The notes beneath the pieces are model-generated. The model worked only from the letters and a program-made list of their open reading frames with translations. It was not told the DNA's origin and made no database searches. A stretch of 64,000 nt of DNA from Aradus depressus (Eukaryota > Arthropoda > Insecta > Hemiptera > Aradidae), in the NCBI GenBank assembly GCA_963662175.1, contig OY759225.1, positions 18,153,601 to 18,217,600 of the forward strand, given 5' to 3'. Below, piece by piece: positions 14,701 through 24,437 of this stretch. Each line of letters starts with the position of its first letter. Position 1 is the first letter of the stretch. Position numbers and translations under genes: made by a program.

Positions 14701-15766
14701 AGGTTAAATGAGACATTTTTTTTGTTAGACCAATATTAATGAATTTTATTGTAGTAAAGTCAATACATTTATCGAAGTTATTCCGGAAAATTTCTCAAGG
14801 TTCTAGGATTTTTGTTGGTAGTGTTCATAAAATATTGAAGAAACATAAATTTCACCCTTACCATATTTCTCTTCATCAAGCTCTATCTGGTGAAGATTTT
14901 AATAACCGTGTTATATTCTGTCAGTGGGCGCGTGAACGAGTTCAATTGTGATTTTTTTCGGTACACAATGTTTTCAGACATCAACTTTCACCAATATTGG
15001 ATTAGTAAATAGGCATTATATGCATTACTGGAGTGCAGAAAATCCTCACTGAAATCATCAATGACAAAGTAATTGGTCCCTTTTTTATAGACGGAAATTT
15101 TAATGGTCAGAAATATCAAGACTTTCTTTATAGGAAATTACCTTAAGCAATTTTCCGGAACAACTTCGATAAATGTATTGAAGTTGCAGGACATCAGTTC
15201 GAACATTTACTACAATAAAACATTTTTATTAGGTTTAATATTGGTCTAAAAAAAAATGTATCTTTTAACCTCCCCTTATTTTTTTCCCCAGGAATCTAAA
15301 TACGGGAAAAAATAGGTTGACAGTCAAAAAAAGTTTTTTTTTTTTTTAATTCATAAAGAAAGTTAAAAATTTTCATTTGTTTAAAAATCAGATTACAGCA
15401 AATAATGTGGTCAATTCTACTCTACATTTTTTGTCTCAAGCTTTTTTTTCGAGTTATTTACCTGGGTCAAGATAAAATGTACACCTTGTATAAGAGAGAG
15501 TGATATGTATAGAAGTGGTTCGTTTAAGGAAGTTTCCACATCAAGTATAATTTTGGATATATTCTACTGATCTAAGCTTTGTATTGTAGGTGTGGTGTTC
15601 AGCGACGACAGACGAAGCGATGAACCTTCAAGTGGAAAAAGACACACATGCAGTGCCCAAGTACCGTGTTGTCGGCTCATTGTCCAACCTCCCTGAGTTT
15701 GCCCAGGTCTTCAGCTGTCGGCCTGGCTCCAGGATGAACCCTAATGACAAGTGTGTCGTCTGGTAA
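1422..15766 (+). CDS. M13 zinc metallopeptidase (neprilysin / endothelin-converting-enzyme type), 3' eleven exons
   Basis: Eleven exons join in frame to 549 residues plus stop: 1422-1505, 1773-1871, 3119-3289, 7821-7969, 8625-8847, 9289-9412, 10132-10288, 12133-12311, 12973-13119, 13791-13930 and 15590-15766. All introns are GT-AG. The 12133 exon carries the substrate-binding NAYY and the zinc motif HELTH; the 13791 exon carries ENIADNGG, whose Glu is the third zinc ligand. The protein ends in CVVW, the usual M13 C-terminus. Family members are about 750 residues, so roughly 200 N-terminal residues (cytoplasmic tail, signal anchor, start of the ectodomain) lie left of the window. M13 enzymes are type II membrane or secreted ectopeptidases that cut small peptides such as neuropeptides. 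Every catalytic residue I can check is intact, so it looks functional. Its introns are packed with SINEs, LINE fragments and DNA elements. The exact subfamily cannot be decided without the N-terminus. Confidence 0.95.
2040..2690. repeat. Dispersed repeat, copy 1 (filled by a tRNA-type SINE)
   Basis: It matches 28955-29660: TAGCTCTCGGTAGGGGCTAT versus TAGCTCTCAGAAGGGGTTAT, the GTGTGTGTCGGACGGTTG segment, CTTCTTTATCTGTGA, CCGTTGTAGTGAA and CCTTTTAGGTTAA all occur in the same order. Copy 1 has an insertion at 2421-2608 that copy 2 lacks. Confidence 0.8.
2421..2608 (+). mobile_element. Second tRNA-derived SINE family, one copy
   Basis: The first 80 bp resemble a tRNA: GGTGGCCGTGCGGGCTAGG at the start and a B-box-like GCGGGTTCAAATCTCGTC. 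A body and an A-rich tail (CCAAAAAAAAA) follow. The paralogous site near 29550-29562 is uninterrupted, which confirms it as an insertion. It is not related in sequence to the abundant SINE of this window beyond the promoter boxes. Confidence 0.6.
2765..2860 (-). mobile_element. Penelope-like terminal fragment
   Basis: Shares TTGTCTATTCCACTAAAGATA and ACCGGTTTCGGC...CATCGTCAGGTC with the two termini of the element at 49360-50165. On the minus strand it reads CTGACGA, a short hairpin, then GAAAC. Confidence 0.6.
3400..4080. repeat. Left arm of a long inverted repeat
   Basis: Pairs with 6150-6800 in reverse complement over about 650 bp. Examples are CAAAACATGGCCATCAGCTG versus CAGTTGATGGTCGTGTTTTG, and TAGGGCCCCTTTCGAAAAAC versus GTTTGCGAAAAGGGCCCTA. 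Both arms lie in the peptidase intron 3289-7821. Confidence 0.75.
4259..4345 (+). mobile_element. hAT-type terminus with poly(G)
   Basis: Starts CAGTGGCGGATACAGGGGGG, close to the 40638 hAT end. It interrupts a short SINE-head remnant at 4239-4258 (GAGCCGGTAGCTCAGAGG). No partner end was found. Confidence 0.45.
4467..4714 (-). mobile_element. tRNA-derived SINE (main family), head missing
   Basis: On the plus strand it begins with the tail GGTTAGGGTTAGG and runs ATGACTCATGCCCGGG...CCTCCCAAATAAAATAAA. The tRNA-like head is cut off where the LINE fragment at 4715 begins. Confidence 0.85.
4715..5358 (+). mobile_element. Jockey-like LINE 3' end
   Basis: The frame shows RT C-terminal sequence of the type [19 protein letters not shown], with breaks, closely matching the fragment at 16128. 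A 3' UTR follows, then AATAAAAGAC and an A-run ending near 5359. It is truncated at the 5' side and inactive. Confidence 0.7.
5753..6097 (-). mobile_element. tRNA-derived SINE (main family), full length
   Basis: Tail AGGTTAGGTTAGG at the left. The tRNA-like head on the right reads, on the minus strand, GGCGCCGGTAGCTCAGTGGT (A box) and GGGTTCGAAACC (B box). It sits between two (TA)n tracts, which are probably its target duplication. Confidence 0.9.
6150..6800. repeat. Right arm of a long inverted repeat
   Basis: Reverse complement of 3400-4080, diverged by substitutions and small gaps. The segment between the arms (4080-6150) is filled with SINEs and a LINE end. The arms could be terminal repeats of a large old DNA element or two facing copies of one repeat. 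Confidence 0.75.
6900..7520. mobile_element. TACTTCCCCAG-family DNA element, interrupted
   Basis: Begins TTACTTCCCCAGCTATACAA with a foldback (ACTTCCCC...GGGAAGT). The rest matches 24155-24437 almost base for base, apart from the 7065-7389 insertion. Its far end joins a truncated SINE, as in the 24-kb copy. Confidence 0.7.
7065..7389 (-). mobile_element. GC-rich retroposon with a 12-bp target-site duplication
   Basis: Flanked by ATAATGTAGCTT at 7053-7064 and 7390-7401. The uninterrupted site is seen in the 24-kb copy (CATAATGTAGCTTTTTTG). On the minus strand it ends AAAATAAACCAACCAACC, a short repeated tail. It is much richer in GC than the surroundings. No coding domain is recognised; open frames on both strands here are incidental. 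Confidence 0.7.
7524..7776 (+). mobile_element. tRNA-derived SINE (main family), 5'-truncated
   Basis: Starts inside the head at the B box (GGTTCGAAACCCGGCC) and runs to CCCGGGCATGAGTCATAA without a repeated AACCT tail. Confidence 0.85.
7988..8181. mobile_element. TACTTCCCCAG-family DNA element fragment
   Basis: ACTTTCCCTGCTATATTAGGTATTGAGGAAGTTATGTAATCG and the CTCCCGATGGAATGAATGTATCGACA segment match the family. The copy is cut by the SINE at 8184 and lies directly after the 7969 splice donor. Confidence 0.6.
8184..8478 (+). mobile_element. tRNA-derived SINE (main family), 5'-truncated
   Basis: Begins at GTCGGTTCGAAACCCGACCG and keeps the whole body and a tail ACCTAACCCAACCTAACTT. Confidence 0.88.
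9413..10131. other. Peptidase intron without recognised elements
   Basis: I see no gene, RNA or clear mobile-element end in this AT-rich intron; there is only a short TATATATATA run near 9750. Confidence 0.6.
10327..10870 (+). mobile_element. LINE 3' fragment
   Basis: The terminal segment TTATTCTTAGGGGACTTCAGTCCCAGAAC is the same 3' UTR hairpin found in antisense at 42290 in the LINE at 42273-43975. It ends with an A-rich stretch. The coding part is too decayed to read. Confidence 0.6.
10970..11165 (+). mobile_element. Decayed main-family SINE body
   Basis: Retains TTGAGCATGCCATCCTTCGGATG, CTCCCACAGTAGATTCGGGC and AGAGCGCTCTGG, with deletions. Confidence 0.75.
11258..11462 (+). mobile_element. 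Decayed main-family SINE
   Basis: Has a head remnant (GCGGGTTCGAATCCCG) and TCGGATTGGACGTTAAGCG, then a shortened body ending ATGAGTCAT. Confidence 0.75.
11603..11942 (-). mobile_element. tRNA-derived SINE (main family), full length with target duplication
   Basis: Flanked by CTCAAAATATAG at 11591-11602 and 11943-11954. The head GCTACCGGCGCC is at the right end. Confidence 0.93.
12345..12910 (+). mobile_element. Jockey-like LINE fragment in the peptidase intron
   Basis: [14 protein letters not shown] contains the reverse transcriptase YADD motif, followed by [12 protein letters not shown]. After an unrelated or scrambled middle (about 12480-12760), [20 protein letters not shown] is readable near 12830. 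Multiple breaks; inactive. Confidence 0.7.
13582..13776 (-). mobile_element. Main-family SINE ending 14 bp before an exon
   Basis: TGACTCATGCCCGGGCTTTAAC through AAGGTTTTTTCACCTCTTAGATAAAAAAA, where the head should follow. The acceptor of exon 13791 (CCCTTTTTCCAG) starts right after it, so the SINE occupies the polypyrimidine/branch-point area. Confidence 0.85.
13987..14165. mobile_element. TACTTCCCCAG-family fragment
   Basis: Starts TTTACTTCCCCAAATATGC and keeps AATCAGTCAGAAATTTGAT. Diverged, with one end only. Confidence 0.5.
14467..15491. mobile_element. Tc1/mariner-like element with about 330-bp terminal inverted repeats
   Basis: Ends ACAGGGTGTTCATTTTATCT and, reversed, AGGTGTACATTTTATCTTG. 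The inverted arms run about 14467-14800 and 15145-15491. Plus-strand remnants of a transposase with a terminal HTH-linked segment read [20 protein letters not shown] and [13 protein letters not shown], then [14 protein letters not shown]. Frames are broken, so it is a dead copy. It lies in the last intron of the peptidase gene. Confidence 0.8.
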
Positions 15767-16127
15767 TACACCATCAATGTGGACTAGACAACCGTCCATG
15801 TGGTGGACAAACATCTATGTGGACTGGCCAACAATCCATATGGACAGGCCAAACATCCATCCTACGTCATACCTAACATCTAAGTCAAGTTTTGCCTCAG
15901 CCTTGTCCTGGTGGTAAACGGTAAATGTTAGTTTATATTTTGTATGGTTGCGTAGGTCTAAGACCAAGACCCTTATAACGAGTATGTCTTCTGTTCCCTT
16001 TGCTTCTGATATTTTGAAAACTATAAGTACAATAAAAAATTTAAAGAAAAACGAATTAGCACCCGGGCTCCGAAGTAAAATGGTATTATTTTTTTTTTTT
16101 AAAAACCTTAACACAAAAGCGTAACTG

Positions 16128-16440
16128 CTACACATTTCTACTAAAACCACTTTGGATGTATGGCTCACAAATCTACGGTTCGGCTAAAATATCTAACCTG
16201 AAACGTATCCAGGTTTTCCAGTCAAAGACACTCAGACTCATTACACAATGCCCACCAGTAAGTAACAGAACACTCCACAATGACATGATGATAAAGACAG
16301 TTCACGACACAATTCAGGACCTTTACAGACGTATACAGACACCCAAATCCATACATCCACTCACATTCTTCACCACACTTGCCTCACTTGCGTCACGGCA
16401 ACAGTTGCGACCCACATTATTAAGATTTAAAAAAAAATTT
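16128..16440 (+). mobile_element. Jockey-like LINE fragment
   Basis: Open for about 95 codons: [20 protein letters not shown], then [14 protein letters not shown] and LTFFTTLASLASRQQLRPT. This is the C-terminal part of a Jockey-type reverse transcriptase protein and the best preserved copy of the family also seen at 4715. Confidence 0.75.
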
Positions 16441-16454
16441 AATATAAAGAAAAA

Positions 16455-16800
16455 CAAATTTTTTTTTTAAATATTGTCTATTTCACAAGTTATATAAATT
16501 AGGTATTTCCACCATCTTCAGCCACGACTCAACAAATACAGTTTTTGTTAAATAACACTGCATTATCTGCCCCACATGCATTCTTAATAATACTTAACAT
16601 TTTTCGCAGAGATATTATGATACACTTAATAAAAAATATAAAGAAAAACTAATGTTTTTTTTTAAATATTTGTATTTTTATTTCACAAGTTATATAAATT
16701 ATATGGGAATACCGAAAGTACTTCCACCTAATTTATATATGTGGAAGAGACAATATTTTTTTAAAAAACATTCGTTTTTCTTTATATTTTTAATATAAGT
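16455..16800. mobile_element. Penelope-like termini, two facing copies
   Basis: AAATATTGTCTATTTCACAA...CCATCTTCAGCCACGAC at the left, and at the right AATACCGAAAGTACTTCCAC with AGAGACAATATTTTTTT. They are related to the pieces at 32745, 59035 and 61400. Confidence 0.55.
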
Positions 16801-16963
16801 GTTTTTCGCGTTTGCTTTTTCAATTTTTCAATATTAAAATGAGATCATAAAAGAAAATTCCAATGTAGCGTTTTGATAGATAAGAGTATAAATTTTTAAT
16901 AAAAGTAAAATTTAAAAAAAAAATGTATTTTCACAAGCAATCAGGGCACAGAAGCTACATATA

Positions 16964-17666
16964 CAGTGGAATCCGCTTATTAGAATCACATCGGGACCAC
17001 CGTACGGATTGGGGAGGGGGGGAGGGGGTGGGGGGAGAGAAAGAAAAATATAATAATTAGGTGGGCATGAAATCTTTCTACGCCCACTTGCATTTTCCTG
17101 AACAGAAAGTTCAGTTTCGTACCGGTTCTTTAGTAGTCTGCACAGCTCTGACTGGGAAATTTCAAGACGTTCTGCAGCCTCTCGTTGCGTCATTTTAGGT
17201 AGGGCATCATACGATTTTTAAATGACAATTTTTTCCGACAAGGAAAGATCGCGTCGTTTGTGACTCATCGCACCTTTTTAACAAACAACACGTACTCCAC
17301 AATGACCCGAATACAACTGAATAGTTTACTGTTTAAAACTCGCGGGGATTCGGTTCAAAAATCAAAGTCTTCTGAGAATTATGTAATTATGGCTTTACTC
17401 CTTTCCGTTTTTCAGAGAATAGTCAGAAACTAAAACTGTTTACGCAAGTGTTATTTTTCCCCGAATACCGACCTTCCGAGAAACATTCTATTTTCCTATC
17501 TCGAAACTTCATTCTGCGTTCATAATTGAACCCTTAAACCGGACATTCATTGCTAATAAGCGGACAAAACTCACTGTATTCTGCCGATCCGGTCCGTTCC
17601 AGCGTGTTTTGATGCTAATGTGCGGATATTCCTATTAAGCGAATTGCTAATAAGCGGATTCCACTG
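16964..17666 (-). mobile_element. pogo/Tigger-type DNA element, non-autonomous
   Basis: Terminal inverted repeats CAGTGGAATCCGCTTATTAG at both ends, flanked by TA. On the minus strand 17060-17193 encodes MTQREAAERLEISQSELCRL, a CENP-B/pogo-type helix-turn-helix start. There is no DDE part, so it needs a helper. A GT/GGGGAGGGGG-rich tract follows the HTH. Confidence 0.85.
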
Positions 17667-18673
17667 TATCTATAAAATGGTTTATGAAGTTTTTTTACTG
17701 TTATTATTATTACTGTGAATGTTCTTCTATGGAACCCTTCAGTGTGTGATCTGGTCACATTTCTTCTTTAATATTTTAGTGTGTATTATGCATTTTGTGC
17801 CAGTTTGTGTGCTTCATTGGATCTGAAATTCCAATGCATAATTTAGTCTTTATTTATTAACAGTAGGTAGTCTCTATTTTTTTATTATCTTCTATATATA
17901 ATAGTTCTTTCGACATGATTTCTCATCAGCGAGGTTCTTCCATATTTTTTTTATTTATTTATTTAATGTTGCTCCTTTCATCTCATACTAGTTACTTTTC
18001 TACTTCAGTTAAAAATAATATTTTAAAATAATAATCATTACAATATCTAGTTTCTATGGTACTATATTGTATTTATGTTATAATTTTGCTTTCATCTTTT
18101 TTTTTGAGCACATTATTTTTGTCAGATAGTTGAGTAATGGCCAACAAATAAAACTGTGATACATTTTTTCTTGAATGAGTGATTGTCGATTTGGGCGGCT
18201 AATATCTAGTCAACGTTGTATATTTCTATGAAACATTGATAGCTTTTAAGACTGTTTAATACAGTAACTGATTAACCCTCTGGTGCCAGGGTAAAAGGAT
18301 ACAGTAATTTGATTTTAAATGAAATTTCAGTAAGCTCTTAGATACTAAAACTGTCTCTTCATCCAAAATAGAACCAAAAAAATTTTATAATTGTATATGC
18401 ATTCAAATTGTTAAGCCGGAAAAACAAATTTTACTGAAAATGAAAAAAGTTACTCCATCGGAGAGGTTTAAGCTCAAGGCAGAAGACCCCGTGGACGTCC
18501 AAGGATGTCCTGGGGATATATAAAGGGCCTGGTTGATTGAGTGTACTGGCGTTAAGTCAGGACGCGTTCTTCCGCACTTTGCCTAGAAGAGAATTTACAA
18601 TAATTTTCTGGTTAAAAGTAATTGTTTTATGAAGATCACGTCTTCAAGAAGTAGATGCTGAATTTCTACCGAC
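17667..18673. other. Intergenic, no gene recognised
   Basis: AT-rich. At 18470-18600 a GC-richer segment holds GGGGATATATAAAGGGCCTGG (TATA-like) and a start-like GCGTTCTTCC. This could be an LTR fragment or a promoter, but nothing coding follows. Confidence 0.4.
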
Positions 18674-18965
18674 GAGCTGCTCTATTTAATGGTAGAATAA
18701 TGGACCATTTATTTAGTAAATGAATGTTTACCAGCCTATTTATTATTGGTAGAGCAAGAAGAGGGTTAGTTGTGACAGAATGAGTTGCTCTATTTAATGG
18801 TAGGATAATGGACCATTTATTTAGTTAATGAATGTTTACCAGCCTATTTATTATTGGTAGAGCAAGAAGAGGGTTAGTTGTGACAGAATGAGCTGCTCTA
18901 TTTAATGGTAGGATAATGGACCATTTATTTAGTTAATTAATATTTACTAGCCCACTATATTATTA
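18674..18965. repeat. Tandem repeat, period 108 bp, about 2.7 copies
   Basis: Copies start GAGCTGCTCTATTTAATGG at 18674, 18782 (GAGTTG) and 18890. The second and third copies are nearly identical; the last breaks off at about 18960. Confidence 0.9.
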
Positions 18966-20689
18966 AAAAATGTCCCAGAAACTGCACCCTATATAGAAGT
19001 TTAAAAATAATATCTACTTTATAAATATTACAGAAACCTTGCTCATTTATTTAATGGGGAATTATTTATTCATTATATTAATGACAGTTTAATGTCTCCC
19101 ACATAGGTCATGAACGTTCCAGAAACCGGGCCTAGGAATGTACATTTTTTCTTGCTGTCATAGTTATTGTAGGAATTTGAAAATTGTTTATTTTACACAT
19201 TACCATCGAGGTAGAGCTACTCAAAAAAAAAAAATGCTGGTACTCAAAATCGAAACTATTGCCAAAAAATCGAATTTTCATAGTCTAACAATTTTTTTTT
19301 GATTCAGTCAATCAAAAAGATCAAAGAAAAAGTAAGATTGTCACCTACCCTTCGCCAAGGTTTACCCTTGGGATGGAATTAGGGCAGAGAACTAAATGTC
19401 TGTCCTGCCCGAGCCTTCAAGCGTTCCTATTTCCCCACCAGATCTCACCGCCAGTAACACTCCCTGTCCTCTCAAATGAGATAGGGGTCGGGAGCCGGTG
19501 TTCGCGGGAATCCTAAAGTCAGTGACAAGATGATTTTTTTCATTTTTGTATACTGATTGCGATACATTATATTTTTCAGTTTGGATGTAATTTTAGTATA
19601 TTATAATTTAATTGGATAGATTTTTGGCCATATTGTTGATAGTTACGGAACTATTTGTTTCCGAAAAAATATGATGAAATTCTTGATGATTTCCTTATTG
19701 TAAAAAGTAAAATTTATATACTTGTATATCCTTTTGTCCTGGTTCTACTGAATTAATTACTAATCTTTAAGATTACAAATACTGTTATAAGTTTGGTTGT
19801 AGCAGTTTGTGTATCTTTGTAAATGTTGGATAAATTTCATTATTTGCTTTCTCATCTCCCATTTGTTGTATATTATTGAATTTCCAAAGCGTAACTCCAG
19901 AGCCAAATATTCTAGTTTAAAAAAAAAAAAAAAATGGTGGATACAGTTAAACATTTTATACTGTAGAAAACCAAATAATATTTATAGGGAATATTAAAAA
20001 AAAAATTGTATGTAATAATGGATAAGGGAAAAGTGAATTCCTCATCTTATCGGATTTGTTCTGTTGTGTGAACTGACCAATGGCATTCCTCCGTCTATAC
20101 TTGGACAAACGCTATTGGCTGAGACGAAGGTGGTCTGGGCAACTCAACCAATAGCGTCATTCGAACATTGACGGAGATATTTCTACTATGAATTTATCCA
20201 TTCCCTTTGTATATATATTTATTTATGTTCTATTTCTTCTAATTATATTACAATGTATATTATATATTTGTTATAGCCGTTTAATATGTTGAAAAAAAAA
20301 AACATTTAATTATGAAGCCAAATTAGAAAATACACAAATTATGAGCTATTTACTATAATTGAAAAAAAAGAATGTTAAAAAGCAAAAATAATTTTCAAGC
20401 TCAGGACGACGATTTGTATTATAATTTATTAAATTTTGAAAAATATATTAATGTGTATTATAAAAGAAAGTATATAAAAAATGAAATATATGTACAAATG
20501 TGTATTCTAAACCATAAAAAGTGATGTTTAGATATAAATTAGGTTTCGAAAGTTTATTTTATTTTTTTAACTATTAATTTCATATATTAGTTTACTCCAA
20601 TATTTATGTACAATATGTTTACTGTGTGGTACTTCGAAATTTGATGAAATTTACTTTAGCGAAATTGTTTGAGCACAATTAATGTGCCA
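18966..20689. other. Intergenic, no gene recognised
   Basis: Mostly AT-rich. It includes a GC-richer block at 19340-19525 without a readable frame and a CCAAT-rich hairpin at 20073-20157 (ACGCTATTGGCTGAG / CTCAACCAATAGCGT). Confidence 0.4.
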
Positions 20690-20925
20690 CGTCATATCCC
20701 CTACTAGCAGAGCATTCTTTCGTCCCTCCGGTTGACAGTTGGTATCCTAAATTTTGCCTACCTATGTTTATTCAGCTAGGATAGCGGTCAGATCGCACAG
20801 GCTCCGTTACATCACTTTAACGTCCCAGCCGAAGTACGGCTTGCTCAAGGTTTTTTCACCTCCCAGATAAAAAAACCTAAGGGCCTCAGCCGGATTTCGA
20901 ACCCTCGATCTTGAGCTGAGTAGGA
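20690..20925 (-). mobile_element. Diverged main-family SINE
   Basis: Has AGCAGAGCATTCTTTCGTC and the variant AAGGTTTTTTCACCTCCCAGATAAAAAAACC, then a B-box remnant. It shares the poly(T) variant with the 13582 copy, so a subfamily exists. Confidence 0.75.
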
Positions 20926-21167
20926 TATCACGCTAGTTTTGGTGGAGAATTGGAAAGGTTGACTTTGTATATTTATTGTGAACAGTTCCAGGTAGCTGCT
21001 TAGAATGATAGATTATTTTTTTATTTTTTTAAATGTATTTATTTTTTTAATGCGTAACTATTTTGTTAATGTGGGGAGGGAAGAGAGATTTGATATATGG
21101 TCGACTTCTTAAAAACCTCTTAAAATGTTCTCCTTATAACCTCCAAATACTCAAACGTTATCTATTA

Positions 21168-21508
21168 GGTTATTTATGACTCATGTCCGGGCTTTAAACT
21201 ATGAGGTCATATTGCCTACTACCAGAGCTCTCTTTCGTGACTCTGGTGGACATGAGTCCGACTCTACTGTGGTAGTCCTAAATTTTGCCTACCCTAAATT
21301 TTTATTCACCTAGGGCACGGGTCTTTAACGAGTACCTGACATCGTACAGGCTCGGGACCATCGCTTAACTAACGTCCCATCCGAAGGACGGCTTGAGTTT
21401 ATTTTACCTACAAGATAAAATAAACTAAGGGCCTCGGTCTGGTTTCGAACCCACGTTCTTGAGCTCAGAAGGCAAGCACGCATACCACTGAGCTACCGGC
21501 GCCCTCAT
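21168..21508 (-). mobile_element. tRNA-derived SINE (main family), full length with target duplication
   Basis: Flanked by GTTATCTATT at 21158-21167 and 21509-21518. Confidence 0.92.
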
Positions 21509-21667
21509 GTTATCTATTGTTTTATTTGAAAGTAAACTAAGGTTAACTCTTTAATTAGTTATGCATTCTTGTTAGTCTCAAAAGAAATATATTCAAATAC
21601 ATGAAAAATTAAGAATAAGAAAAGCAAAGGAGGAAAATTAAATTAAACAATAATAATTTATATATAT

Positions 21668-22010
21668 ATATAATATATGTATTATTACAGCATCACTTCT
21701 CTAACTTACTTTCTCAAAAAATAGGAATTACAAACGTTTCAGAAAGTACTCCCATCATCACACATTTCAACACCTAATCAAAATATAGAAGTCAACTCAA
21801 TAAATCTGCTCTATAAAACAAAGATTCTGATTGACAGATGGAATAGTTAACGAAAATAACTCATCTATTATATAATATATAAGTATATTATACTGATGAT
21901 GGGAGTACTTCCCGAACCATTTGTAATTGTTATATTTAGTGAAGCCAACAAATAAATGGGAGAAGTGATGCTGTAATAATATATATTATATATGAATTAA
22001 TAATCATCTT
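21668..22010. mobile_element. Penelope-like or foldback element with inverted ends
   Basis: The left ATTACAGCATCACTTCTC...AAAGTACTCCCATCATCA and the right TGATGATGGGAGTACTTCCC...GAGAAGTGATGCTGTAAT are inverted copies of about 85 bp. Both contain a TGATGA-hairpin-GAA core. A one-sided piece recurs near 34900. Confidence 0.6.
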
Positions 22011-23171
22011 ATACAACCCAAAATGTAATAATAATTTGAAATCACAATAATAAATAAAAAAAATAATTTGATTGTGCTTATATTTCTGTTTGTATTTTCC
22101 GTTAATGTTTTAAAATTAGTTCAAATGTATACCTTTTAATATGATTAATATTGAAACATTTCTGCAAAATATATAATTTTCGTTTTTAGATTTAGACTTA
22201 TAAACTGTGTGGCAACACTGTAGATATATTATTGGAGTTTCACCCTAATACCTTTTATGTAGATCTCATATTATACCAAAAAAATATACATAAATATTTT
22301 ATTTATAATTAATATTATTTTTATTTGTAACTTATACTCATATCTACCCTAATTTAAAAGATGAACAGTTTTGTGACGCGGTATTATGACTACAAGAGGG
22401 ACAGGCCCTTCGACGGGATTCTGGCCCAATATTCACTGAATATATCTTATTATTTGTGTATTAATTTATTTATTTTAACAACGATTATTATCATTAATTT
22501 CGAAAGCCATTTTCAATCGAAAAATAAAATATTATTATTAAATACAAAATAAAAAATAGGATTTGTTGCCAATTTTTTTATTTATTTTCTCGGAAAATTG
22601 ATAAATAATTTGAGAATAGAAATGTGTTCCTATCTTTCACAGAATAGTCATCTTCTAGGAAAAAATTATTATTGTATTCGAAAAACTGGTTTTACCAATA
22701 ATGGGAAAGATGGTAGACTATTGGTAAACTAACGTAGAGCTGCATGTTCCTATAGATTTCATTTGATAAGAGATTGTAATTATTAAACGTATTCTGTTTG
22801 TTATAATATTCAAAAAAAGTTTTGTTTAAAATTGATATTTATATATATTAATAATTTATCTGGTTTGTTTCGAACTTTTAATTAAATAAAGTTTGTTTTA
22901 TTTGCGATTTGGTAAAGTTATCATTATTGGTTATTTTATTATCTTATATTACTCTATTTTATTTTGTGTTATTTTATGCTGGTATATTACGTTATTTTAT
23001 TATCTAATATTACTATATTTTATTTTGTGTTATTTTATGCAGATTTTTATGTTATTATTATGTATTCATTGTAAATTTATGGTTTCCTTTATTTATTTTT
23101 ATTATAATGATTTGTTGTCTTATGTTAAATAAGTGCCGAAGCCAACTCTGATGTTTATCATACCAAGACTA
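22011..23171. other. Intergenic, very AT-rich
   Basis: No gene is supported. A small GC-richer patch at 22361-22440 has an open frame (MNSFVTRYYDYKRDRPFDGI), but no splice site or domain. Confidence 0.5.
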
Positions 23172-24138
23172 ATATACAGGGTGTAACAAGTCGAGAGGGC
23201 GATAGTTAGGGATCTTATAGTAAATTTAATTCTGAACAAAAAAGTTCCTATAAACATAGGTCCGCAAATGCTTTGTTTAAAAGTTATAATAAAAAAACTG
23301 CAGGGCAAAGAAAGAAATACTTGCAATTGGTATAAGGGTTTAGGATCTGAATAGGGTTCAAAGTTCAATACCATTCATGTAGCCTCATCTGTCCATAAGA
23401 TGTTGTTACCAAAGTGATGATTGGATGCTAAACGACGAAGATACCAGTTACAGAATTGCATCCTTGCTTCACCATCACTCTGTACTAAATACTGTACTGA
23501 ATTAAAATGATAGGGGTACATACGTTCGCTCCTTAGGCTTCTGTACACTTCCATATGCGAAACCTGCATTTGAAGCCCGGTTCGACTTGGGCTTGTCGTC
23601 GGATTTACTTCAAAAGCTCTGATGATATTTTCACTTCGATTTACATTGACTCATGGATTAATTATTCTGGTAGGCAGCTCTGTAACACGGCCAGTTTCTC
23701 TTATTCGTTGATAAGTAGCCTGGAAAACCCTTCGATGGGGGATCCGTCGAAGAGGGAAACGTCTTCGGTACTCAACAGCTGCATCACTGTTCCCGTTACA
23801 AAAACCGTACACAAATAGAATATCTGGATATTCCGTATTCTTGAACATTCGCGGCATTTTATGCAAAACTGATTCACTATAAATGAGATTAGTTGCATTG
23901 AAATAGAACCCAACATTCATAAACATGAATGGTATTGAACCTTGAACCCTATTCAGATCCTAAACCCTTATACCAATTGCAGGTATTTCTTTCTTTGCCC
24001 TGCAGTTTTTTTATTATAACTTTTAAACAAAGCATTTGCGGATCTATTATAGGACCTGTTTATAGGAACTTTTTTTTCAGAATTAAATTTACTATAAGAT
24101 CCCCAAGTATCGCCCTCTCGACTTGTTACACCCTATAT
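23172..24138 (-). mobile_element. Tc1/mariner-like element with about 205-bp terminal inverted repeats
   Basis: Ends ACAGGGTGTAACAAGTCGAG and its inverse; arms about 23177-23385 and 23929-24134. On the minus strand, 23926-23651 encodes a DUF4817-type helix-turn-helix segment ([31 protein letters not shown]). Segment 23569-23375 encodes SERMYPYHFNSVQYL, MQFCNWYLRRL and WTDEAT, the first catalytic Asp region. The rest of the DDE domain is deleted, so it is inactive. Confidence 0.85.
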
Positions 24139-24154
24139 ATATATATGTATATAT

Positions 24155-24437
24155 TTACTTCCCCAGCTATACAAAGTATTAGGGAAGTTATATAATCGGT
24201 CAAATATTCGAAGTTGAGTTTTCACCGGAATTTCATGTTTTCCAATTCTCTGGTTCCAAAAATAAAAAAAAATACAATTTTCTCTCAGTTGGAGTGTGAT
24301 CAATTTCATAATGTAGCTTTTTTGATAAATTAAAAAATAAATAAATATTAAAATGGGAATAAGAGGGCGCTAATATTATCACTAATACTGCGGACATTTA
24401 GGGTTCATTTCAATTTACAAATTAAAGAACAAATATG
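24155..24437. mobile_element. TACTTCCCCAG-family DNA element, uninterrupted copy
   Basis: Same sequence as 6900-7520 without the retroposon. It continues into a truncated SINE at 24437, as the other copy does. Confidence 0.75.

Noticed and set aside
18480..18600. TATA-like promoter (GATATATAAAGG) with a GC-richer flank
   Set aside because: No coding sequence or LTR partner follows; it could not be raised above a weak guess.
22361..22552. Small open frame starting MNSFVTRYYDYKRDRPFDGI
   Set aside because: Only the first 80 bp are unlike the background; there is no splice signal, domain or partner exon.
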